64,000 nucleotides of DNA from Teratosphaeria epicoccoides (Eukaryota; Ascomycota; Dothideomycetes; Mycosphaerellales; Teratosphaeriaceae): NCBI GenBank assembly GCA_021401465.1, contig JADDMT010000038.1:1-64000 (forward strand), given 5' to 3'. The notes under the pieces were generated by a model. The model worked only from the letters and a program-made list of their open reading frames with translations, made no database searches and was not told the origin of the DNA. Of the stretch, positions 1-10,397 are shown one piece after another. A program made the position numbers and the translations under genes. How positions within the stretch are numbered: position 1 is the first letter of the stretch; each line of letters begins with the position of its first letter.

Positions 1-341
1 ATATGATATGAAAATATCTCGCAGTGTGACAGAGTAATCCGACCTTTTAGTAGGTACAAGACAGCGCTGCTTTCTGCTTATCGCAGAGGTAGCGCTAAGG
101 GTGCTTATAACCCCTGACGCTCCTTAACTAGGGAAAGCATGTCCGAGCCTAACCCCGTAGGGGTACTGTAGGGTCAGCGACATGGGGGCGTCCTACGTCG
201 ACAACTGATCCTACTCGGACGACATACGAGCCAACGTATGTACGAAGGACCCCCTTGCCATATGTAGCAGGGTCGCTGCATGCTAAGGGCGGCCATTAGA
301 ACCCATGCGGTTCAAATGGTCCCCTAGTATCAACCGTATCA
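1..341 (-). repeat. G1-family LTR, cut by window start
   Basis: This is the reverse complement of the G1 LTR defined by the two complete copies in the window (360 bp, TG...CA). It ends at 341 with the complement of the LTR start and lacks about 20 bp at the window edge. It abuts integrase-coding sequence of a minus-strand G1 copy rather than the expected pol-to-LTR spacer. It is therefore either a separate insertion or the product of a deletion of about 2.7 kb. Confidence 0.9.
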
Positions 342-1683
342 CTCTTCGCCCTCGCGCTATACCTATAGTTCGAGTAGAGATACATAGAAGACGTCATGTA
401 CACAATACGATGATAGTAACGATAGCCGGTACGCCTGCGAGCCTATTACGTCACGTATCTAGAAGGGTCCGACGAACCTCGGCGTTATCTTCTTACTTAG
501 AAGTTTTAGCTTAAGATTCTTTGTTAACAGTACTACCTTCGTGCTAACTACGTACTACATTAGTTTAGCACGGGCGTTATTATGTTTAATCTAGGATTCT
601 AAGGCCTTTTTCTAGTGTTTAATTAGTACTGAATGTACCTCGCGTATACGCCGCGCTAATTCCGCGGCGGCCGGTACCCTCTCCTTAGAAGACTCGTCCT
701 GAGGCGGTTCTAGGTGTATTTCTAGGTCAAAGCTATAAAGAATCTGAAATGGCGACATGCGCATAGCAGCATACACGCTATTATTAACTGCAAATTCCGC
801 CATAGGAATTGCGTCAGCCTAGGCATCCTAGTTCTTAGCGTATTAGCACTAAAGGTACTACTTAAGAGTCTAGTTCATACGTTTAGTCTGACTATTAGTC
901 TATAGATAGAATGCTGTACTTAGGCGGTGCTTAACATGCGCCTCAAACATGAATTCTTGCTAGTATTTACTAGTAAAGACAGAACCTCGATCTAATAGGA
1001 TACTTTAGGGGACACTTAAGCGCTATATGACTTCGTCGCAAAGTAGTCGCGCAAGCTCGCCACTTGTGCACTTTTTTGTACATAGGATGAAGACATTCAT
1101 CTTCGAGTATTAGTTAACTACTACAAGGACAGCATTAACCACATTGCCTCTCTACTTTGCTAGCAGCAAATTAGTAATGAAATCCATGGTTAAGTCTTGC
1201 TATAGTCTCTCTAGTAGTAGGAGTGCCTACGCATTGCCATAGGGGCGATAGCGCCAAGATTTGCTAATCTGGCACGTCTAGCAGGATTTAACATAGTCAG
1301 AGACATCCTGTTCTAGTGTTAGCTACTAGTATTTGCGTCTAAGAAGCGCGTTAGTCTTCTCTGCGCCAAAATGGCCCGCAAGTTTGTCGTCATGATAAAT
1401 ACAGAGGAGCTGCGAACAGAGTACGCGGTTAGTAGGTACGTAGAGCCTATTATCAAAGTACTATAAGTCGCCTGACTTAGTCTAGTACTTCAGACCGCCC
1501 GCGGTGTCCTAGAGGGCTATACCCTCATTAATCAACTCCGGTTCTTGCTCTTGCAACCGCTAAATAAGTCTCGAGACTTCTTTAAAGGGTTCTTTAGACA
1601 TCGCATGCTTGCCGCATGTAAGCTAGTTAACTACCGCACGGATCGAGCTAGACATAGTTGCTACAACTACTAGATAGGAGGGT

Positions 1684-2129
1684 TGTCATAAGGTAGGTGC
1701 CGATAGCAGGAAGGGGATCAGGTGTTAGACTTGTTAAGCTCGTAAAGAATATTAACAATAGCAGTTAACCTTGTAACTAACTCTCCTCTAAGCAAGAGAG
1801 GATTGAATTAAGAATTGAGTACTAAGCTCCTAACTGCCTGTCCCGAAGGTATCCCTATATACTAGAGATGCTAGGCAGCTCTGTAGGATCTGTCGACAGA
1901 CCCGACAGATCTGTGTCTATAGATCTGTAGGCTAACCCTCTAGATCCCGGGGTCTGTCCTTACGTGACAGATCCTTCCTCCTACGTAGCCTATAGATCTG
2001 TAGTCTTACCCTACAGATCCTAGGGTCTATCCCTACGTGACAGATCCTTTCTTCTATTTATATAGTATGACTTAGACCCTAGTGCTCTGATTCATCCTAT
2101 AGCACTCGTAACTCATGACATCTATGACA
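1684..2129 (-). mobile_element. Solo LTR of G3 family
   Basis: This 446-bp sequence matches the LTRs of the complete G3 element at 26547-33564 and has the same terminal inverted TGTCATA/TATGACA ends. It is flanked by perfect 5-bp duplications AGGGT (1679-1683 and 2130-2134). The host G1 integrase-region sequence resumes on the other side without loss. No internal sequence remains, so this is a solo LTR left by LTR-LTR recombination. Confidence 0.93.
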
Positions 2130-2228
2130 AGGGTTTACTGCTAGCGGAGGCTACAAGGCCCTATTAGACCCGCAGTTGACCTACAAGAGGAGCTAACGAC
2201 AGATCGCCTCCCTAAACTACAAGCTTCG

Positions 2229-2588
2229 TGATACGGTTGATACTAGGGGACTATTTGAACCGCATGGGTTCTAATGGCCGCCCTTGGCATGTAGTGACCC
2301 TGCCACATATAGCAAGGGGGTCCTTCGTACATACGTTGGCTTGTATGTCGTCTAAGTAGGATTAGTTGTCGACATAGGACGCCCCTACGTCGCTGACCCT
2401 ACGGTACCCCTACGGGGTTAGGCTCGGACATGCTTTCCCTAATTAAGGAGCGTCAGGGGTTATAAGCACCCTTAGCGCCGCCTCTGCGATAAGCAGAAAG
2501 CAGCGCTGTCTTGTACCTACTAAAAGGTCGGATTACTCTGTCACACTGCGAGATATTTTCATATCATATAGCATATACATCTATATTA
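2229..2588 (+). repeat. 5' LTR of G1 copy A
   Basis: 360 bp, starting TGATACGG and ending in TA where copy B ends in CA, a CpA-to-TpA change. A TATAAG motif lies in the middle part, as in the other G1 LTRs. Confidence 0.95.
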
Positions 2589-2637
2589 GTTCTGCTTTCT
2601 CCCCCCTGCTTTGCAGTCTAGCAGAGAATACTACGAT

Positions 2638-5600
2638 ATGTCTAGAGTACTACGAACTCGCAACTAACGCGTAGCGAGCGCCATCCCGAGCGCCCGCGAT
2701 AGCGAAGCTGGCCCGAGTAACTAGCCCGCAGAAGTACCCGCTGCGAGCGACACTGCATTAAGCGACGGTTCCGCTAGAGGACAATTACGCGGCGGACTAG
2801 GCAATAGACCCCCTGCATAGGGACTACAGCTAGCCCCGACTATCGACCCGGCCCTTGTAGCCATGATTGTCGATTAGGTCGCGAACTGCCTTGCGAACTA
2901 GAACTAGAGCCGCACCGCTCCTAGCAGCGACAACGGCGAGGACGACGAAGACGTCACTATGAGCAGTACTAACGAACTAGCGGACGAAGAAATCTAGCGA
3001 GATTTCACGCTAGGGACCCGCAAAGACAACTTACTAGGAGGCGCAGACCCTCCGCGTGTGCCCGCGAACTTGGTGCCTAAATTCGGGGCCATAGTAGGCT
3101 AACCGGGAGGTAGTCGCAACGCATGTAACCCGAAGCCGTTTAAGGGAGACACCTTGAAGGAGGCTCGAACTTTCTTGCAGGCGTGTAAGGCAGTTTTCGT
3201 GCTTAACCTACGCGGATATTCCACAGAGGGCGAACGAGTCGCCTTTAGTATGATGTAGCTCGAAGAGGATAAGGAACCTCGTAACAATTAGCATGAGCGG
3301 TATGACCTTATGCAGGTCTACGACAGAACGTATACGTAGGCGGACTTTCGCTAGTTCTGTGTCGACTAGGTCGAGGATCCGGGGAATCGCACCCTTACTA
3401 TGTCTGTCGAGTACGAGAAGGCTAAGCAGGGGAAGGGACAAACAACCTCTAGCTTCGCTACCTATCTCGCCACGCTCGAGGGACAGATGCTACCCTATAC
3501 CGAGACGCAACGCGTGCGGCACTTGCTCGTCAAACTTAATGACGATCTTCAGAACACAATCATGACTTTTCATGAACTTCCGACAACTCGGCAAGACCTC
3601 GTGTCCCTTGCGACACGTATGGAAATCACCTTGAAGCGAAATGGGAAATCGGGCGGCAAGGACAATAAGCGTCTAAGCCCCGAGGACCCCCCGAAGGGCC
3701 GCCATCACAAGCGCCCTAGGGGCCACGCCTAACGCGGTAGTTCATTCCGGAGGAGCAAGCCCTCCGAGCCAAAAGACGGTAGCAAGAAGCCTCCGAGTAG
3801 CTGCCACATCTGTGGAGCGAGGGACTACTAGGCGGCTCGCTGTCCTAAACGAAGCGATAGGAAGAAGGTAAGCAAGGTGTCTGAAACCTCCCTAGAGGAG
3901 AGGCGAAAGAAGGACAAGCCCGAGACAACCGAATAGCTACCGCGGGTATCTAAGCTGTCTGTCACTAATAGTGTAGACTCGTGGCCTGCCTGGCGCCTAT
4001 CTGGCGCGGTCTGAGTTAATAGCTCGCTCGAGCTAGTAGACTGTATGTTAGATGACCTTGCGGAGGTTAACGTGATACCCTAGAGAGTAATCGTACGGCT
4101 TGGTTTGAAGCCGATCCTAGGAGCCCTGCTGCCTACCATGAAGTCTTTTCAGGGCGAAGGCGTAGCGGCTCGAGGCGCGTATAACGTGCGCCTCTAACTC
4201 GCGGACTCCTTGGGAGAAGTGCGCGAGACTAACGAAGTCTTCTACGCTAAAGACGTTCCTGATAAGGAGCTCCTGCTCGGCCGCCCTTGGCGCTACAAGC
4301 AGGGAGTCGTTATTAATAGAGCTACTAACAACTAGTTCTACGGCTCTATAGGCGAAGTTCCTGCGGTGCAGATGCGTGACGCACACAGCTTCTACAAGGA
4401 CATGAAGAAGGTCTAATGCGTATATGTAGTCCGCATACGGAGCGTTAAGGAAGACGTTACCCTTCTGCCTAAGTTAGAGGAATACGCCGATATTTTCGAC
4501 GCAGAGGCTACGGCCTATGCCCGGGCCCTAGACGCGGAACATGCGATTAACCTTAAGGAGGGTTATAATCCTCCGCATCGACCTCTGTACCCTATGTCGG
4601 AATCGTAGCTCGAAACACTTCGAGACTACCTCTACAAGGCGCAAAGGAACGCGTGGATCCGACGAAGCGACAGCGAGGCTAGAGCGTTAGTTATGTTCGT
4701 CCTGAAGAAGGACAACACGCTCCGCCTATGCGTTAACTATAGGGGCCTTAACGCGGTAACCTAGAAGAACCGCTGCCCCCTACTACTTATTAGCGAGACG
4801 CTTGACCGCCTTGGTCGCGCCGCCATCTTCTCGTCTATCGACTTAAAGGACGCCTACTACTAGATACCGATCCGAAAGGGCGACAAGTAGAAGACTGCAT
4901 TCCGAACGCGGTACAGACACTTCGAGTATACAGTAATGCCGTTCGGCTTGACTAACGCACTAGCGACGTTCTAAGCGTATATTAACCGGGCCCTAGCCGG
5001 CCTCGTTGACACCTGCTACGTAGTATATTTGGACGATATACTAGTCTATTCCGACTCGAAGGAGGAGCATATTCGGCATCTAAGTATAGTGCTCGAACGG
5101 CTCCGCAAGTTCGCTCTGTACGCGAACCTAAAGAAGTGCTCATTCCTGACGGATAGGATTAAGTTCCTCGGATACATCGTCTCCACGGAAGGAGTCATCA
5201 TGGATGACCGAAGGGTGTCCGCAATCGCGGAGTAGCCGCGGCCGACTACCCTCCGAGAAGTGCAGGTGTTCCTAGGATTCACCAACTTCTATCGCAGATT
5301 CATACGATCTTACTCGAAGATCGTGGCTCCCCTCACGGCCCTCGCAAAGGGCGCGGTTCGAGGAAAAAAGCCAGGGAAAGTGCCTTGGGAGGAGGCTTAG
5401 AGCAAGGCCTTCTCTGAACTTAAAGCAGCTTTTTAAACTACGCCTATACTTCGGCACTTTGACCCTACTACGAAGATCCGGATAGAGACCGATGCTTCAA
5501 AATTCGCAATAGCCGCAATTATATTGCAGCTCTAGTCGCACGAAGGCAGTGCGCAATAGTACCCGATTGCCTTCTAGTCGCGGAAGATGCAGGGCGCTAA

Positions 5601-7746
5601 GCTCAACTACGAGACTCACGACTAAGAGCTTTTAGCTATTGTTGACGGCTTCAAGGAGTACCGACACTACCTCGAAGGCGCAGCGCACCCTATTAAGGTG
5701 CTTACTAACCATAACAACCTTCGCGGCTTCATGGGTGTAAAGCAGCTAAGTAGTTAGCAAGCAAGGTAGGCGACTTTCCTCGCTAGCTTTGACTTTGTTA
5801 TCTAGCATCGTTCTAGAAAGACGAATCCGGCCGACGGTCCTTCGCGACGACTAGACTACGACACTAGGGAGGAGGGTAACTGACAGCTTCTCCCTACGCT
5901 GTAAACGAAGCTTGTAGTTTAGGGCGGCGATCTGTCGTTAGCTCCTCTTGTAGGTCGACTGCAGGTCTAATAGGGCCTCACGGCCTCCGCTAGTAACGAA
6001 CCCTCCCATCTGGCAGTTATGGCGACCGTGTCTAGCTCGATCCGTGCGGTAGTTAACTAGCTCACATGCGGTAAGCATGCGATGTCTAAGGAACCCTTTG
6101 AAGAAGTCTCGAGACTTATTCAGCGGTTGCAAGAGCGAGAACTAGAGTTAATTAATGAGGGTGTAGCCCTCTAGGACACTGCAGGCAGTCCGAAGTACTA
6201 GACCAAGTTAGGCGACTTGTAGTACTTTGACAATAGGCTCTACATACCCGCTAACCGCGTACTCTGTTCGCAGCTCCTCCATATTCATCATGACAATGAA
6301 CTCGCGGGCCATTTTGGCGTAGAGAAGACGAACGTACTTCTCGGACGCAAATACTAGTAGCCTACGCTAGAACAGGATGTCTCTGACTATGTCAAATCCT
6401 GCTAGACGTGCCAGATTAGCAAATCTCGGCGCTATTGCCCCTACAGCGATACTTAGGCGCTCCTACTACTAGAGAGACCATGGCAAGACTTAACCATGGA
6501 TTTCATTACCGATTTGCTGCTAGCAAAGTAGAAAGGCGATGTGGTTAATACTGTCCTTGTAGTAGTCGACTGATACTCGAAGATGAATGTCTTCATCCTA
6601 TGTACGAAAAAGTGCACAAGCGGCGAGCTTGCGCGGCTACTTCGTGACGAAGTCATACGGCGCTTTAGTGTCCCCTAAAGCATCCTATTAGATCGAGGTT
6701 CTGTCTTTACTAGTAAATACTAGCAAGAATTTGTGTTTGAAGCGCGTGTCAAGTACCGCCTAAGTACAGCATTCCATCTACAGACTGATAGTTAGACTAA
6801 ACGTATGAACTAGACTCTTAAGTAGTACCTTCGGTGCTACTACGCTAAGAACTAGGATGCCTAGGCCGACGCAATTCCTATGGCGGAATTTGCAGTCAAT
6901 AACAGCGTGCATGCTACTATGCGCATGTCGCCATTTCAGATTCTTTATGGCTTTGATCCGGAAATACACCTAGAACCGCCTTAGGACGAGTCTTCTAAGG
7001 AGAGGGTGCCGGCCGCTGCGGAATTAGCGCGGCGTATGCGCGAGGTACATTCGGTGCTAATAGAACACTAGAAAAAGGCCTCAGAATCCCAGATTAAACA
7101 TAATAACGCCCGTGCTAAACTAATGTAGTACGCAGTTAGTACAAAGGTGTTGCTGTTAACAAAGAATCTCAAGCTGAAACTTCCGAGCAAGAAGATGACG
7201 CCAAGGTTCGTCGGACCCTTCCGGATACGCGACGCGATAGGCTCGCAGGCGTACTAGCTATCGTTGCTATTGTCGTATCGTGTGCATGACGTCTTCTACG
7301 TATCTCTACTCGAACCATGGGTACAGCGCGAGGGCGAAGAGCCCGCGGACCTAATGCTAGTAGCAGAAGAGAACGAAGAGTAGGAAGTCGAGGGTATTAA
7401 GGATAGTATGCAGCGTAAGGGCGTAACGTACTATCTAGTAAAGTAGAAAGGATACCTACCTGAGTACACATAATAGGTTCTGGCCGAAGACTACAAGAAC
7501 GCTCCGGAAGCTATTCGTGAATTCGAAGAGCGGAGGAGGCGTGAGCAGGGCTTAAGAAGGTCGATTCGTAGGAAGATGAGGGTTCCAGAGCAGAATTCTT
7601 AACACGTGTATATAGCGCATAACGCGCGAAGTGACAACGAGAAGCAAACGCCCTACTCATACATCATTGATGCCTAAAGGCATACCTAGAATAAACCCAA
7701 GAAGAACAAGAGACATGCTCAGATTAGCTTCGTAGCTAATGCTTAG
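2638..7746 (+). pseudogene. G1 copy A gag-pol polyprotein (RIP-inactivated)
   Basis: A single reading frame of 1703 codons encodes Gag-Pol of a chromovirus; it is open except for TAG/TAA codons where Gln or Trp is expected. A CCHC-like zinc knuckle lies near 3802, with the histidine codon changed to tyrosine. A degenerate protease region follows near 4020-4110. Reverse transcriptase has YLDD at about 5026-5037. RNase H (ETDASK) lies near 5485, an HHCC integrase zinc domain near 6290-6420, the integrase core to about 7060, and a chromodomain at about 7385-7530. The ATG at 2638 is chosen because the frame is continuous from there and copy B has the same start with an identical ORF length. The stop at 7744-7746 overlaps the stop of the antisense ORF. 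Confidence 0.9.
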
Positions 7747-9314
7747 CGACTACTAGTCGGGGGCTTCCTGACCGAACCCGAAGCAGGAGAGTCTTTCTTG
7801 TTACGGTCCGCTAGGGACTGCCTACCCGCATGGGGTCTACTAAACACCCCGAAGCGACCATGAGTAACGGGGGTAGCAACGCCACGAAGAGAGGCCGGCA
7901 TCTTCTTCTTTAGTAGGTTGCGAGGGAGCTTGTCTTCAGAGCCTATAGTAGCCAGAGAACTAGCGACATCCTTACCGCGCCTAGTTGCGATGACTACCTC
8001 ATCCTTAGCATCAGAAGGCGAAGAGACTCGAGCGCGCTTGCGGCTGTCGCGCTCGGCCCTCGAGATCATCTTGCGCTTCTTGACACAAGTGTTGACTACA
8101 TCATTAGACTCGGTGTCTCCCTTAGGCGCAACTAGTGCGGTGACACTACAGCGCGAAGGGATCATGTTAGGACTAAAGGTATCCTGAACGTCGTCATCCT
8201 CCTTATCCTCAAAGATCCGGCCTAGAGGCTTGTACCTTAGCGTCTTAACAGACGTAGTGCGGGTCGCAAGCAGGGAAGGTTCGGCTTCCTCGTCGCTGAC
8301 CTCAATTTCGGCCCTGGCCCTCTTCTTCTTCTTAGACAGTAGCGTCGAGGCGGCGTAGGCAGCGGCGCTACAATGTGTTAGCTGTACGCACGCGACAGGA
8401 TTCGAGTGAGTAACTTACGGCTTAGTCCTCGGGACTAGCTTAGAGGCAGGCTGTCTCTCGGTACGGCGCTAGGGCGTAGCCTTAGCGGCAGGAGCGGTGA
8501 ATTGCTTGATGACCTTCTTGCGGATCATCCGCGTCTCAAAGTCATCGTTAATAGAGGCAAGGGCCCCGAGTTGCTAACGCTAACGGCTAGTCGGATACTT
8601 CTCGACGCTAACGTTAGCCTAGCGGAAAAGTCAGCATTTCATACTCGGAGGGTACCTGTACTATATGCGTACTATGGCGAAGGTCTCGACCCTAACGGTT
8701 AGCACCTTCAAGATCTTCTAGACTAAGTCTGCGATTAGACCTAGACAAACGTTTTCGCCTGTCGGCAGAGAGTCGAAGCGAACGCTGCCGTAAGAACGGT
8801 TAGCAGTCGCGGTAAAGCACGAGAGGGCGCCGAGCAGGTAGGCGAGTGCCTCGCGGTACTTAGCCTGTAGCCTGTTTATAGTCGGAGTGCCTTCGGCAAT
8901 CCCCTTGTCGCGCGCACTCTAGAAGTCATCGATATTACGGCAGAGCTAGTTGTACTCGCCGTACACCTCTTCAGGGAGGTCTTAGCATTTCTGATGCTTG
9001 CCATTATAGTTAACACAATTGTAGTAGACACTGCCCTCATCAAATCCGCTAACGCAAATCTCGGCTACGCTTCGGTTAGTACAAGTCACGCATACCTCGC
9101 GGGTAGGGGACGCCTTACTAACACGCGGAGGAGAGATGTATGCAGCTTGGCTACTAAGGTTGTCAAGGCATCGTCGACACAAGCGACGATTGCAGGCAGA
9201 GCGAGTAGCGTCGAACGTAGTCTGTAGCATATAAGCCATTATAGCTAAGACAGGTTAATTGATCTTGATTAATTGATTGAAGAAGAAGGAGCTCTAGTAC
9301 GGACCCGCAGACAT
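7743..9314 (-). pseudogene. Antisense accessory ORF of G1 copy A, Cys-rich
   Basis: This 524-codon frame lies opposite to gag-pol and is interrupted only by RIP-type stops. The start at 9314 has an in-frame second ATG at 9239; the stop at 7743-7745 overlaps the gag-pol stop tail to tail. The N-terminal third is rich in cysteine and includes a set spaced C-x2-C-x8-C-x12-C-x2-C-x6-C. One of these cysteines reads Tyr here but Cys in copy B, and a neighbouring one shows the reverse, as expected from TGT-to-TAT RIP. The C-terminal part (7743-8165) is basic and low in complexity, with Lys/Arg clusters that could be nuclear localisation signals. A TATAAAAA box lies 81 bp upstream of the start. The Zn2Cys6-like reading is an inference; I do not recognise the protein as a named family. 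Confidence 0.75.
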
Positions 9315-9394
9315 GGCGAGGCGCAAGCTAAGCGAAGTAGGAGTAGAGGTCGATGTTAGTGTCTTAGAACAGGAAAGTTTAGGAAGCGACGAGG

Positions 9395-9402
9395 TTTTTA
9401 TA
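9395..9402 (-). promoter_or_regulatory. TATA box for G1 antisense ORF
   Basis: On the minus strand the sequence is TATAAAAA, 81 bp before the accessory ORF start at 9314. Copy B has the same box at the same distance (41804-41811). The spacer between ORF and 3' LTR (9315-10037) holds no other coding signal that I can see, so it probably serves as this promoter region. Confidence 0.55.
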
Positions 9403-10037
9403 CCCTCTGACAGCCCCCCTGTTGCCTACCGCAACCGTTGAGCTAGTGACTCGAACTACATGCGCAGAGTACCTGCCTTTAGTTGACTTACAAGGGGACC
9501 GAATGATGTAATAACGGATAACGCGGCTGTCACGCATGTGCGCCGACCGCACTCGTGCTAGCCTACTAGCATGGAAATGTGGCGAGGCCCGCGCTAGGAG
9601 CGCGCTCCTGCCGTTTCGAGCGGCGCGCGCAGAGCGTCCGCGTACTTTCCTACTACCCTGAGGTTCTGCGACATGTTCTTCACAGTCACGACTAAATAGG
9701 GACGGCCAAGCTACTTGGCGAGGCCGGCGCGCATGCTCGCCCTATAATTTCAAGGATTAACCGAAGTACGTACTCGTAGTTTCCTGATATCTCGATCCGC
9801 ATGTAAAGTGAAGGTGTTACGAAGCCGCCTAACATGTGACGGATTAAAACCCGCCTGAGTTAGTAGCCTCCGCCTCGCACTCGCTACGAAGGTGTTAAGG
9901 TATGCGCATGACACATGTTACGCAGGCTATCTACCTATTCACCCTTGCGCGGTATGAGCGTGCTACATCCCGTACCCTATATGTTCCGCGTGCGTCACTT
10001 AGTGAGGCTAGGGACATCCTCATAGGAGGAGGGGCAG

Positions 10038-10397
10038 TGATACGGTTGATACTAGGGGACCATTTGAACCGCATGGGTTCTAATGGCCGCCCTTAGCATG
10101 CAGTGACCCTGCCACATATGGCAAGGGGGTCCTTCGTACATACGTTAGCTTGTATGTCGTCTAAGTAGGATCAGTTGTCGACGTAGGACGCCCCTACGTC
10201 GCTAACCCTACGGTACCCCTACGGGGTTAGGCTCGGACATGCTTTCCCTAATTGAGGAGCGTCGGGGGTTATAAGCACCCTTAGCGCCGCCTCTGCGATA
10301 AGCAGAAAGCAGCGCTGTCTTGTACCTACTAAAAGGTCGGATTACTCTGTCACACTACGAGATATTTTCATATCATATAGCATATACATCTATATCA
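10038..10397 (+). repeat. 3' LTR of G1 copy A
   Basis: 360 bp, TG...CA, followed directly by the CTTCG target duplication. It differs from the 5' LTR by transitions. Confidence 0.95.

Larger units (their letters stand above)
2229..10397 (+). mobile_element. Complete G1 Ty3/gypsy chromovirus, copy A
   Basis: This full-length LTR retrotransposon of 8169 bp has identical 5-bp target duplications CTTCG (2224-2228 and 10398-10402) and is inserted into an older minus-strand G1 copy. Order: 5' LTR, one continuous gag-pol frame ending in a chromodomain, an antisense accessory ORF, an 800-bp spacer, 3' LTR. It has exactly the same length as copy B at 34638-42806, so the two differ by substitutions with no net indel. 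Many stop codons of RIP type make it inactive. Confidence 0.96.
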
